Of a stretch of DNA of 50,265 bases, positions 34,992-44,025 are shown one piece after another (positions within the stretch are counted from its first letter, which is position 1; every line of letters starts with the position of its first letter). The stretch comes from Paludibacteraceae bacterium (GTDB lineage Bacteria > Bacteroidota > Bacteroidia > Bacteroidales > Paludibacteraceae), in assembly GCA_016283095.1 (NCBI GenBank), contig JAEEMG010000051.1, forward strand, positions 1 through 50,265, written 5' to 3'. The notes under the pieces are model-generated. The model had not been told where the DNA came from. It searched no databases and worked only from the letters and a program-made list of their open reading frames with translations. The translations under genes and the position numbers were made by a program.

Positions 34992-36290
34992 TTATAGGTC
35001 GAATCCAATATCGCGACGGAAGTATTTCTTCTCGAAGTCGATTACCTGTGCGTTGGCGAATGATTTAGCTAGGGCTTCTGCCTTTGTCGCACCGTATGAA
35101 CTGATTGAGATTACTCGTCCTCCGTTTGTCAAAACTTTGCCATCGACCATTTTTGTTCCGGCATGGAATGCAATTGAGTCTTTTACTTTGTCAAGACCTG
35201 TGATGACTTTGTTTTTCTCATACTCTTCTGGATAACCACCTGAAACCAACATCACTGTGACTGCTGTACGCTCGTCTTCTTCAAGTGTACGCTTGTCCAA
35301 ATCTCCTGCGGCTACACCCTCGAATGCGTCAACCAAGTCGCCCTTGACACGAAGCATGACTGCCTCTGTTTCTGGGTCTCCCATACGTACGTTGTATTCG
35401 ATTACCATTGGTTCGTTCTTGACGTTGATCAAACCAAGGAAAATGAAACCTTTGTATGTGATGTTTTCTTTTGCCAATCCTTCTACAGTTGGGATGATGA
35501 TTCTCTCCTCAACTTTCTTCATGAATGTCTTGTCTGCAAACGGAACTGGTGAGACTGCTCCCATTCCTCCAGTGTTAAGACCTTTGTCTCCCTCTCCAAT
35601 TCGCTTGTAATCTTTTGCTACTGGAAGCACTTTGTAGTTCTTTCCATCTGAAAGTACGAATACCGAACATTCGATTCCCGACAAGAATTCCTCAATTACA
35701 ACTGTCTTGCTGGCATCACCAAACTTACCAGTCAACATTGTCTTTAGTTCTGCCTTAGCCTCTTCCAATGTGTTGAGGATAAGCACTCCTTTGCCGGCTG
35801 CCAAACCATCCGCTTTAAGCACGTATGGAGCTTCCAACTCTGCAAGGAATGCAATCGCATCCTCGATAGTCTCGTTAGTGAAACTCTTGTATCTTGCAGT
35901 CGGTATATTGTGACGCATCATGAATGCTTTGGCGAAGTCTTTGCTTCCTTCCAATCTTGCTCCTTCCTTAGAAGGACCGATTACTTTGATGCTCTTAAGA
36001 GCAGCGTCATTTTTGAAGTAGTCGTAGATACCTTTTACAAGTGGATCCTCTGGACCTACAACAACCATTTCGATGTCGTTTTCAAGCACGAATTTTTTGA
36101 TTGCGTCGAAATCGTCGGCTTTGATAGCCACGTTCTTACAACCTACAGTCTTTCCATCCACCTCTCTTGTCAGAAGTTCTGTTCCAGCATTACCTGGTGC
36201 GACGAAAAGATTGTCAACTTTCTTGCTTTCTCTAATCTTCCAAGCTAAGGCATTCTCTCTACCTCCGCTTCCCAATATTAGTACGTTCAT
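34992..36290 (-). CDS. purD: phosphoribosylamine-glycine ligase PurD
   Basis: A 432-residue GAR synthetase. It begins [19 protein letters not shown], contains [17 protein letters not shown], the ATP-grasp [16 protein letters not shown] segment, [14 protein letters not shown], and [15 protein letters not shown] with metal-binding residues. It joins 5-phosphoribosylamine and glycine using ATP, the second step of purine synthesis. No other pur genes are nearby. Confidence 0.97.
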   Translation of the reverse strand: MNVLILGSGGRENALAWKIRESKKVDNLFVAPGNAGTELLTREVDGKTVGCKNVAIKADDFDAIKKFVLENDIEMVVVGPEDPLVKGIYDYFKNDAALKSIKVIGPSKEGARLEGSKDFAKAFMMRHNIPTARYKSFTNETIEDAIAFLAELEAPYVLKADGLAAGKGVLILNTLEEAKAELKTMLTGKFGDASKTVVIEEFLSGIECSVFVLSDGKNYKVLPVAKDYKRIGEGDKGLNTGGMGAVSPVPFADKTFMKKVEERIIIPTVEGLAKENITYKGFIFLGLINVKNEPMVIEYNVRMGDPETEAVMLRVKGDLVDAFEGVAAGDLDKRTLEEDERTAVTVMLVSGGYPEEYEKNKVITGLDKVKDSIAFHAGTKMVDGKVLTNGGRVISISSYGATKAEALAKSFANAQVIDFEKKYFRRDIGFDL

Positions 36291-36332
36291 CTATTTTCCT
36301 TTTTTACTCGACGGATATTCTCTGCGAGTGAT

Positions 36333-36950
36333 TTAATATTCTATTTTTTTGAATGAATAGCCTTCGTTAAGAAGCCATTCAATACTTTTTTGCAATGCAC
36401 CTTCAATGTTTTTCCTTGCCTTCAGCGAATCGTGGAAGACAATGATTGATCCGTTTCTGGTGTATTGCTTCACTTTGTTGAAGATGTCATCTGGCGTAAG
36501 ATCCTTGTTGTAGTCTCTTGTCACCACATCCCACATCACTATTTTGTATCTCTTTCTTAGATAGAAGATAGTGGTCGGACGAATGATTCCGTGCGGTGGG
36601 CGAAACAGCGGAGAATGAATGAGTTGGTTTGCTTTCTCCACATTTTCGCAATAGCATTTTGCTGAAGTGCCCCACGAACGGAGATGATTATAGGTGTGGT
36701 TGCCGACGTTGTGTCCTCTCTCCAACACTTTTTTGAAGATGTCTGGATGTTTGCGGACGTTATCTCCAACACAGAAAAAAGTCGCTTTGACATTATAGCG
36801 GTCAAGTGTGTCAAGCACCCATTCCGTCACCTCGGGGATGGGACCGTCGTCGAATGTCAGATATACGGTTTTCTCTTTTTCTTTTTTTATTCGCCACGTT
36901 GTGCAGGGAAAAAATGCCCTGAACAGACGTGGCGGTTGTTCTATAATCAT
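36333..36950 (-). CDS. polysaccharide deacetylase (CE4 family)
   Basis: A 205-residue NodB-fold enzyme. Motif 1 is TFDDGP at 32-37, motif 2 is HTYNH with His85 and His89 binding metal, and motif 3 is RPPHG at 117-121. The sequence YKIVMWDVVTRDYN and IIVFHD near the end are the further motifs. Such enzymes remove N- or O-acetyl groups from peptidoglycan or other glycans. There is no obvious signal peptide, only a short basic start, so its location is uncertain. It lies 9 bp after the DUF2723 gene. Confidence 0.9.
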   Translation of the reverse strand: MIIEQPPRLFRAFFPCTTWRIKKEKEKTVYLTFDDGPIPEVTEWVLDTLDRYNVKATFFCVGDNVRKHPDIFKKVLERGHNVGNHTYNHLRSWGTSAKCYCENVEKANQLIHSPLFRPPHGIIRPTTIFYLRKRYKIVMWDVVTRDYNKDLTPDDIFNKVKQYTRNGSIIVFHDSLKARKNIEGALQKSIEWLLNEGYSFKKIEY

Positions 36951-36959
36951 CGTGAACTT

Positions 36960-39900
36960 TTATTGCTCTACCTCCTGATAGAAATCTTCTGCCTCTTTAC
37001 GAATCTCATCAGCTTTCTCTTTGCTGCAAGCTTTCATGGCAGTGGCAGCAACGTATCTCATCATGTCGAAACGTTCGTTGATATCCTCAGAAGCCGATTT
37101 TCTCTGCTCTTTTGTAAGATTCTTGTTCCAAACTCTATACTGCTTGCAGATTTCGAAGATCTCGTCGATGAGGACTTCTGCTTTCTCCTTCTCTCCAAGG
37201 CTCGCATACAGATGCGCGATGTTGCATGAAGTAAGGTCGGCAGGCACATTGTATGTTGGAATCTCCTTCATACACTTGTCAAGCACTTCGATTGCCTTGT
37301 CTTTCTTGCCCTCTTCAGCAAGCTCAGATGCAAGGCGTACGAACATGTGACGGAATGTTCTAGCCATACGGCAGTTGTTCTCGTCCATGTAGATGCCTGG
37401 CTGACTTACGTTACCCCACTCAAACTTGTTCATCATGTTGTCGTACATCACCTCTGTATTGACACCTCCCTGAGTCTTGTATGGAACCAAACGGTATGCC
37501 ATACCCTCAAGCTCAAGATACTGGTCAAGACCTAGATAACTGTCTCTGCCGACTGTGACAGCGAAGTAGATAGGAGTTTTCCAATCCTTGTTTGAACGGA
37601 TGATGTCAAGAATGAACAAATCTTGTTTGCCAAGGTAGCTCTTTTTGCTCAAGTCGATCTTGATATCCTCGATTCTCTTCTCAGTCATATCCATTATGAC
37701 TCTCTTCAAATGAGGCTCTACCTTTCCTCCGTTGTTAGGATTTGGCTCGTTGACCATCATGACTGTATCCTTCAAAATACGGGCTGTGTCGCTTGCCGAA
37801 ACAAGACCAGCTTCTACAACAGCATCCTTGTCGACGTGCTGTACAAGTTTTGTTGTAGGAAGAACGTCAATACCTTCTCTGTATCCAAGCTGCTTAGCGG
37901 TACGTTTGTCAAGTAGGTATTTGAATCCTTCGTCAATAGTCATTTCCTTGTCGATACGTTTGTCGATATATGCAACGTCTAACTTGCCGTTAGAATAATC
38001 TTTGCTCTTCATCGACATAGGAATAGCCTTAGACTCGTAAGCGTCTTTCTGCATCTGGTCGATATACCATCCCATCTGCAAGTATGAAAGGTTGGCGACG
38101 CGGCAGTCTGTTCCGACACCTTCAACCTCCTGGTTGTACCACAATGGGAATGTGTCGTTATCTCCGTTTGTGAAGATGATTCCGTTTGCTGGGATTGTCT
38201 TCAAGTAGTTAGCACCATAGTCACGACAAGTGTATCTGCCGCTACGGTCGTGATCGTCCCAGTTTTCAACTGCCATGATTGTCGGTACACTCAAAGACAA
38301 CAGAGTCGCTAATGCTGCTGCGATTCGTTTGTCGATGTAGTTCTTGACCAAATCGAAAATCCAAAGCACACCTAGTCCGATCCATATACAGAATGCATAG
38401 AAACTACCTGCGTATGCGTAGTCACGCTCACGTGGCTGGAATGGATACTGGTTCAAGTATACCACAATAGCCAAACCTGTCATGAAGAACAATACACTTA
38501 CAAGCAAGAAACTTTCTGTTCCTTTTCTCTCTTTGTTGAATTGGTAAAGAATACCAAGCAAACCAAGGATCAAAGGCAAGAAGTAGTAGCAGTTTCTACC
38601 CTTGTTGTTCTTCAGATCATCTGGTAGTGATGATTGGTCGCCAAGACGAAGCTCATCTAAGAAATCAATACCTGATATCCAGTTTCCATGAGTAATCTCA
38701 CCGTGTCCCTGAATGTCGTTCTGACGTCCGACGAAGTTCCACATGAAGTATCTCCAGTACATGAATCCTACCTGATATCTAAGGAAATATGTCATGTTGT
38801 CGCCGAATGTAGGAGCTTCTACACGCTTGCCGTCGTCTGCCTTTATCTTCTGACCTGTGAAGTTTGACCAACTCTTATAAGCTGAGATATGGCTTCCCTG
38901 ACGAGAGTACATACGTGGGAAGAACATCAAGAACTGGCTCTGATAAACGTACTTTGTCTTTTGATCGTACACGTAGTATTTGTCAGGCTCATTTTCATTT
39001 TCCTTGATCTTCTTTGCCCAAAGATCCTCTCCAAGTTCTTTTGCTACAGATCCTGTTTTGTCGTATTTGAACTCAGAAGCGAAACTCTCTCCGTAAAGAA
39101 GAGGAGTGTCGCCATACTGCTCACGGTTCAAATAGCTCTTCAAAGTGAACACATCATCTGGTGAGTTCTGATCCATTGGAGGATTAGCGTTGCTTCGGAT
39201 CACCAATGTCGCGTATGACGAGTAGCCAAGAAGTATCACAGTCAAACATGTAAGCATTGTGTTCAACAATGACATGTCTGTTTTGCCACCCTTCTCTGTG
39301 AAGAAGAAGTAACCAGCCAAAGCGATGATAATCACTATGCCTAAAACAATATGACTTCCGAAGAATGGAATGCCAAGAAGCGCTACTGAAGCGATGAATA
39401 GGATAGTTGGTAGTTTAGAATCCTCAAATTTTTCAGAGTATGAAGTGTAGATTCCTCCAACCAAACAAGAAATCAAAGCGATGCTGTAGATGATCACTCC
39501 AGTGTTGAATGAGAATCCTAATACATTGACAAACAACAATTCAAACCATCCTGCCACAGTCACGAATCCTGGTATGATACCATATAGGATCACAGCCAAA
39601 AGAACTACTGATACGGCAAATGAGATGCCGACTCCCTTCCAACTGAACTTGAATTTTCTGAAGTAGTAAACAAGTACAAGCACAGGGATTGAAAGCAAGT
39701 TCAATAGGTGGACTGCTATTGAAAGTCCCATCAAGTATGCGATCAATACCAACCATCTGTTGGCGTATGGACGGTCTGCAACGTCTTCCCACTTCAACAT
39801 TGCCCAGAATACAACGGCTGTGAACATTGAAGATGAGGCGTAAACCTCTGCCTCCACAGCTGAAAACCAGAATGTGTCGGAGAATGTGTAAGCCAATGCA

Positions 39901-40280
39901 CCTACTGTACCTGCTCCAAGAATAGCAACGATATTGCCAAGTGTGAAGTCAGACTCAGATTTGATGACCAAACGTCTTGCCAAATGAGTGATTGTCCAGA
40001 AAAGGAATAGGATAGTCAATGCCGACATGAATGCCGAGAATATATTGACCATTTTAGCTACTTCGTGGACATCCGAGGCGAATAGAGTAAAGAATCTCGC
40101 CATCAACATAAAGAATGGTGCTCCCGGTGGATGTCCGATTTCTAACTTATATGCGGTACTTATAAACTCACCGCAATCCCAGAAACTTGCTGTCGGTTCG
40201 ATAGTGAGTAGGTAAGTGACCAAAGAGATCAGAAACACAACTCCGCCTACGACATTGTTAAGTAGCTTGTATTGCTTCAT
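36960..40280 (-). CDS. DUF2723 (TMEM260-like) membrane protein, probable glycosyltransferase
   Basis: A 1106-residue protein. It starts with a DUF2723 signature: TIEPTASFWDCGEFISTAYKLEIGHPPGAPFF, with an acidic pair in the first periplasmic loop as in GT-C enzymes. About a dozen membrane helices follow, then a soluble region (about 590-1100) with TPR-like helices at the end (LASELAEEGKKDKAIEVLDK). Human TMEM260, of the same family, is an O-mannosyltransferase, so sugar transfer to secreted proteins is a reasonable guess. Its length is normal for Bacteroidales. It is the first gene of a closely packed minus-strand run down to the ABC-F gene. Confidence 0.85.
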   Translation of the reverse strand: MKQYKLLNNVVGGVVFLISLVTYLLTIEPTASFWDCGEFISTAYKLEIGHPPGAPFFMLMARFFTLFASDVHEVAKMVNIFSAFMSALTILFLFWTITHLARRLVIKSESDFTLGNIVAILGAGTVGALAYTFSDTFWFSAVEAEVYASSSMFTAVVFWAMLKWEDVADRPYANRWLVLIAYLMGLSIAVHLLNLLSIPVLVLVYYFRKFKFSWKGVGISFAVSVVLLAVILYGIIPGFVTVAGWFELLFVNVLGFSFNTGVIIYSIALISCLVGGIYTSYSEKFEDSKLPTILFIASVALLGIPFFGSHIVLGIVIIIALAGYFFFTEKGGKTDMSLLNTMLTCLTVILLGYSSYATLVIRSNANPPMDQNSPDDVFTLKSYLNREQYGDTPLLYGESFASEFKYDKTGSVAKELGEDLWAKKIKENENEPDKYYVYDQKTKYVYQSQFLMFFPRMYSRQGSHISAYKSWSNFTGQKIKADDGKRVEAPTFGDNMTYFLRYQVGFMYWRYFMWNFVGRQNDIQGHGEITHGNWISGIDFLDELRLGDQSSLPDDLKNNKGRNCYYFLPLILGLLGILYQFNKERKGTESFLLVSVLFFMTGLAIVVYLNQYPFQPRERDYAYAGSFYAFCIWIGLGVLWIFDLVKNYIDKRIAAALATLLSLSVPTIMAVENWDDHDRSGRYTCRDYGANYLKTIPANGIIFTNGDNDTFPLWYNQEVEGVGTDCRVANLSYLQMGWYIDQMQKDAYESKAIPMSMKSKDYSNGKLDVAYIDKRIDKEMTIDEGFKYLLDKRTAKQLGYREGIDVLPTTKLVQHVDKDAVVEAGLVSASDTARILKDTVMMVNEPNPNNGGKVEPHLKRVIMDMTEKRIEDIKIDLSKKSYLGKQDLFILDIIRSNKDWKTPIYFAVTVGRDSYLGLDQYLELEGMAYRLVPYKTQGGVNTEVMYDNMMNKFEWGNVSQPGIYMDENNCRMARTFRHMFVRLASELAEEGKKDKAIEVLDKCMKEIPTYNVPADLTSCNIAHLYASLGEKEKAEVLIDEIFEICKQYRVWNKNLTKEQRKSASEDINERFDMMRYVAATAMKACSKEKADEIRKEAEDFYQEVEQ

Positions 40281-40332
40281 TTTTATATTAGAACTTTTTT
40301 TATATTTTTCGTGTAAAATCGCAATTTGTTTG

Positions 40333-40340
40333 CAAAATTA
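40333..40340 (-). promoter_or_regulatory. Bacteroidetes -7 element for the DUF2723-purD-mnmG run
   Basis: On the minus strand this reads TAATTTTG. It lies 52 bp upstream of the DUF2723 start and may drive a transcript of about 12 kb. Confidence 0.6.
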
Positions 40341-40462
40341 GTTTTTTTAATGTGTAAATGAAAATTTTTGTAGCAATTTGTGGAGACGTGGGGATATCTA
40401 CCGATATATTACACCTACAGACGTATTTTTGAAGGCTCTGTCCTAGTTTATGATGATTTTAC

Positions 40463-40530
40463 GAGGATTGTTAAGGGCGGAACGCCCTAACCCCTCCCTA
40501 CGTGCGAGCCGTAGGCGAGCACATAAATTT
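40463..40530. mobile_element. half copy of the MITE-like element
   Basis: The 31-bp end (40463-40493) is identical to that at 28124. The following bases (GTGCGAGCCGTAGGCGAGCACATA) match the reverse complement of the right half of the full copy. The other terminal repeat is missing. Confidence 0.75.
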
Positions 40531-40659
40531 AATAAAACCACAGAGACAAAGGGTTTACAGAGAAAGGCTATGCCTTTTTATGAGAAAAAGAGGTGAGAAT
40601 TCAGTCAGAAAGAGGAAAATGATTCGCAGATTATAATTCATCGAGCTCACGTTATTTTA

Positions 40660-40724
40660 ATTTTGGCTAATGAATTGACCAAAATTCAACAATATTAAAT
40701 TTTGGCTTGTCGATTAGCCAAAAT
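40660..40724. repeat. long imperfect inverted repeat
   Basis: ATTTTGGCTAA (40660-40670) pairs with TTAGCCAAAAT (40714-40724), and inside it CCAAAATT pairs with AATTTTGG. The whole can form a hairpin of about 65 bases with few mismatches. One arm recurs at 40889-40923 with changes. Confidence 0.6.
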
Positions 40725-40935
40725 GAGGATGATTTAAATCTAAATGACATGATTGATTTCCTACGGAAAAAATGTGATGTCATTTATATAATGGCTACCA
40801 ATATGCAATCACTACGTGATATAAATGTATGATCTTTGTCAAGCATAAATACACCTTTAGGTGTAAAATATTGGTGGATATTTTTAAAAATTTTGACTAA
40901 TGAATTGACTGAAATTCAATAATGCATGTTATGTT

Positions 40936-42441
40936 CTAATTGTCTTCTTCTTGCACTTCTTCTTCAATTACAAACTCAACCTCCTCGCTATTCTCATCCT
41001 CATTAATTTCGTTCTCGTCTGCATTGTCGTCATTTTGGCTTTCTGTTTCTTCTGTCTCATTATTTTCTGTTTCTTCTTTTTCTTGATTTTCGGTTAGGTA
41101 TGTTACCGATTTGCAGTTTCGGAAAGCATCTTCCCCGATATTTACATCTTTTTCTGAATTGAATATGACTACATCAAGATTTTTACAATCATAAAATGCT
41201 CTGTCTCCAATATGATGTACACTACTTGGGATAATTATGGTTTCCAAATTTTCACAATTATAAAATGCTAGTTCATGTATGCTGGTTACACCCATGGGGA
41301 TATCTATACTAATTAATTTGTCACATCTATAAAAGGCATTTTTCTCAATTGTGTTAATGTTTTTAGGCAAATCTATTGTTGTCAATCCACTGCAACCGAA
41401 GGCATCTTCGCCAATATGAGTTACATTGTTAGGTATCTTTATGCTATTCAAATTGTAACAGCACCAAAAAACGTTGTCTTTAATGCTCTTCACACTTTCA
41501 GGAATGGTAATGCTTTTCAATTTGTAGCAATGACTAAATGAACTATTCTCAATACTAGTGATGCCATCTTTGATTTCTACAGTTTCCAAATTGTCGCAAC
41601 TAGAAAATATTCCTTTGCCTATATATGATACTGTTGACGGTATATTGAAGTAGGTCAGTCCATTACAGTTTTCAAATGCACAATCACCAATTTTTTTGAT
41701 TTTTGCATGAATGTCTATGTTTGTCAATTTTTCACATTCTCTAAATGCTTGCTCACCAATTTGAGAGACGTATGGCGGAATCTTAAAGTTCCCTTTCTTG
41801 TTCCCAGGCACGCATAATAAAGTTATCTTGTCTTTGTCGAATAGCAATCCATCTGCTGAAGAAAAATAAACATTGTCGCATGACACATTTATGTTTTCCA
41901 AATTGTCACATGCATTAAATGCTGCAACTCCAATGTGTTCGATCTTGGCAGGAATATCTATGCTGGTAATCGCATCACATCCTAAAAATGTTCCTTCGCC
42001 TATATATTTGACACTTGCTGGAAGATCTATTTTAGACAAATGTTTGCAATCTAGAAATGCATGATCCTCGATTCTGCTAACGCTTGCTGGAATATTTATG
42101 CTTGTCATATTTTCACAACAATAGAAAGCCCTTTCCCCAATTACTGTGACGGTTGCTGGAATTTTTACATGTTTTAGCAGGTAACAATAGCTAAAAGCAG
42201 AACTGCCGATATTAGTGACTATATATTCTTTGTTGTCAATTTCAACTTTTTCTGGAATGTTAACCCATATCAGCCAGTACTTATTGTAATAGTCTTCTTT
42301 TGCATTTAACTCTACTGTGGTGTCTGTTAGAATTTCATATTCAAATGGGTCGATGTGAAAGTAGATCACACCAAGCAATAGTAGAATGATTGGCAACAAT
42401 ATAATCGCCACAAATATTCTTTTAATGATTTTTTTTATCAT
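40936..42441 (-). CDS. BspA-like leucine-rich-repeat protein with N-terminal membrane anchor
   Basis: A 501-residue protein. A single membrane helix (about 7-28) is followed by roughly 14 BspA-type (LRR_5) repeats of about 23 residues such as IGERAFYCCENMTSINIPAS and IGEDAFGCSGLTTIDLPKN. The last 55 residues are almost all Glu/Asp/Asn. BspA-type repeats often mediate binding to proteins or host surfaces. The uncleaved-looking anchor without a lipobox suggests it is held in the inner membrane facing the periplasm. It overlaps the upstream gene by 4 bp and is the last gene of the ammonia-lyase run. Confidence 0.82.
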   Translation of the reverse strand: MIKKIIKRIFVAIILLPIILLLLGVIYFHIDPFEYEILTDTTVELNAKEDYYNKYWLIWVNIPEKVEIDNKEYIVTNIGSSAFSYCYLLKHVKIPATVTVIGERAFYCCENMTSINIPASVSRIEDHAFLDCKHLSKIDLPASVKYIGEGTFLGCDAITSIDIPAKIEHIGVAAFNACDNLENINVSCDNVYFSSADGLLFDKDKITLLCVPGNKKGNFKIPPYVSQIGEQAFRECEKLTNIDIHAKIKKIGDCAFENCNGLTYFNIPSTVSYIGKGIFSSCDNLETVEIKDGITSIENSSFSHCYKLKSITIPESVKSIKDNVFWCCYNLNSIKIPNNVTHIGEDAFGCSGLTTIDLPKNINTIEKNAFYRCDKLISIDIPMGVTSIHELAFYNCENLETIIIPSSVHHIGDRAFYDCKNLDVVIFNSEKDVNIGEDAFRNCKSVTYLTENQEKEETENNETEETESQNDDNADENEINEDENSEEVEFVIEEEVQEEDN

Positions 42442-43145
42442 CTCGCATATCTCTCAATCTCAATCAAAAACCAGTTGCCTCGGATGCTGATGAAGTTGTA
42501 GCTTAGGCTTTTTTCGCCATTCTCGAATATCACTATTCGTCGGTTGTTGGCATCTTCTCCCGTCTGCACGAAACTGCATATCTGTGTTGTCTGCCCGATG
42601 AATCCTACGGGTGCCCATGTGCGTGGCATGTGAAGTTTGCTGCCTGTCTGTGATTCTTTTCCGTCGGCTGAAATTTGCACCGTCTTTTCGGGCAATGGGA
42701 ATATGATATTTTTCTTCTGGAAATCAATGTCAGTGGAGAATCGCTCAATGAATGCCATGAAACTTTTGTCTGAGTATTCAGTCGACGAGATTCCTCGGCT
42801 GTTGTTGAGCTTCCATAATTGACCTTGTCTGCTGAATGTGTGTTTTACACCGCTCAACTTTGCTCCGTTGGTGATGAGCACGTCGATGGCATCTTCTTTT
42901 GTTACGGATTCGAGTGAGTCGACACAAACAATCACAATACGGTTCTTGTTTTTCAGGTTTATAGGCTGCCAACCACTCTTGACAAGTGTCCTGTCTCCAT
43001 TATGGAAATATGGGTATGTCACCTTATCAGCCTGCGTCTTTGTGTCTACAAAAAAGTCAACAAAGAATTTGGAAAACTGTTCGGCTAAACAGTTTTCCAA
43101 TGTTAATACGCTGATTATGAGTAATGTGACTACCCTTAATGTCAT
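42438..43145 (-). CDS. exported protein of unknown function, DUF4348-like
   Basis: A 235-residue protein with a signal peptide (VVTLLIISVLTLENCLA). Two repeat-like segments occur: FSKFFVDFFVDTKTQADKVTYPY near 25 and FMAFIERFSTDIDFQKKNIIFPL near 130. Each is a helix followed by a ...V/I-x-F/Y-P strand, so the protein may be an internal duplication. I recall this pattern from DUF4348 proteins of Bacteroidales, role unknown. It is 9 bp after the beta-barrel gene and overlaps the LRR gene by 4 bp. Confidence 0.6.
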   Translation of the reverse strand: MTLRVVTLLIISVLTLENCLAEQFSKFFVDFFVDTKTQADKVTYPYFHNGDRTLVKSGWQPINLKNKNRIVIVCVDSLESVTKEDAIDVLITNGAKLSGVKHTFSRQGQLWKLNNSRGISSTEYSDKSFMAFIERFSTDIDFQKKNIIFPLPEKTVQISADGKESQTGSKLHMPRTWAPVGFIGQTTQICSFVQTGEDANNRRIVIFENGEKSLSYNFISIRGNWFLIEIERYAR

Positions 43146-43154
43146 GCTGTTTTA

Positions 43155-43973
43155 TTACCAGTAGTATGAGTAAGCTGCAAAGATGTTAGAGTTCTTCACG
43201 CTTGGGGCATTGACGATGACTCTGTCATTGTAATAACCCGGAATAATCTCATCGAAGTATTTATTGTTACAGATGTTTACAAGACCAAACTGGTAACCAA
43301 TTGTTACTGCCCACTTTGTCTTTACATATACACCTGCTTTGATCTTGAATCCAAAGTCTGTTTTCTTATAGATTGCGTTAGTCTCCTCTGTCTCCTGATT
43401 TGGCGCGAACAAAGGAACTTTTTCCTGCTCTGAAGGATCCATCAGACGAGTGTCAGTCTCGTAGCATCTCTTGCCACCCAATCCGATTCCGATTGTTGGA
43501 GCGATTGCCACAAACGGTTTTGACTGGTTGTGTGAGAACTGCCATCTTGCATAGATAGGTATCTCTAGATATGTCAGACGCTCTTTAGCTCTTATTGTAT
43601 CGGTATAGTTGACCTTTGCACCGATCACGCTTATGTTAAGCTCTGGAGCGATAGAGAATATGTTCTTGATTGGAAAATCCGCACCAATACCAACGAATGG
43701 TCCAAATCTATAGTCTGTCTGATGATAGTCTGATGAATAATCTGACATGTTCAAACCTGCATGCGCTTCCAACATGACCTCACGTGGTTCATACAAACAG
43801 TCCTCTTTTTTCAACTCTGGATTCCTTTCCTTTGCAGTAGCTTCATCAAAAGCTTCTTCTAGAGGCGCTTTTTGTGTAGTCTCTGCTTTTTTCGCATCAC
43901 TCGACTTTTTTGCGGATGCGTTGAAGCATACAAAAAGCGAAAGTGCCAAACCTATAAAAAACGTGTTTTTCAT
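43155..43973 (-). CDS. outer-membrane beta-barrel protein (PorT-like)
   Basis: The ATG at 43973 gives 272 residues with a clean signal peptide (KNTFFIGLALSLFVCFNASA). The longer frame from 44009 overlaps its own -7 box and is unlikely. After a charged linker, the barrel begins with VMLEAHAGLNMSDYSSDY and has alternating strands: FGPFVGIGADFPI, LTYLEIPIYARWQF, FVAIAPTIGIGLGGKR, WAVTIGYQFGLVNI, ending in FAAYSYYW with a terminal aromatic. This is the PorT/outer-membrane-beta-barrel family of Bacteroidetes. Its role could be transport or envelope structure. Confidence 0.82.
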   Translation of the reverse strand: MKNTFFIGLALSLFVCFNASAKKSSDAKKAETTQKAPLEEAFDEATAKERNPELKKEDCLYEPREVMLEAHAGLNMSDYSSDYHQTDYRFGPFVGIGADFPIKNIFSIAPELNISVIGAKVNYTDTIRAKERLTYLEIPIYARWQFSHNQSKPFVAIAPTIGIGLGGKRCYETDTRLMDPSEQEKVPLFAPNQETEETNAIYKKTDFGFKIKAGVYVKTKWAVTIGYQFGLVNICNNKYFDEIIPGYYNDRVIVNAPSVKNSNIFAAYSYYW

Positions 43974-44006
43974 ATCTTGTGTCGTTACCGATAAACAATG
44001 TTTCTG

Positions 44007-44014
44007 CAAATATA
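44007..44014 (-). promoter_or_regulatory. Bacteroidetes -7 element for the beta-barrel gene
   Basis: On the minus strand this reads TATATTTG, 33 bp before the preferred ATG. The barrel gene may thus have its own promoter besides the ammonia-lyase one. Confidence 0.5.
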
Positions 44015-44025
44015 TGCAATAATTG

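Larger units (their letters stand above)
40281..40935. other. 655-bp non-coding gap rich in repeats
   Basis: It holds the promoter of the DUF2723 gene, a half copy of the MITE-like element (40463-40530), a long imperfect hairpin (40660-40724) and a partial copy of one hairpin arm (40889-40923). I see no gene; the AT-rich parts have stops in all frames. Confidence 0.6.
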
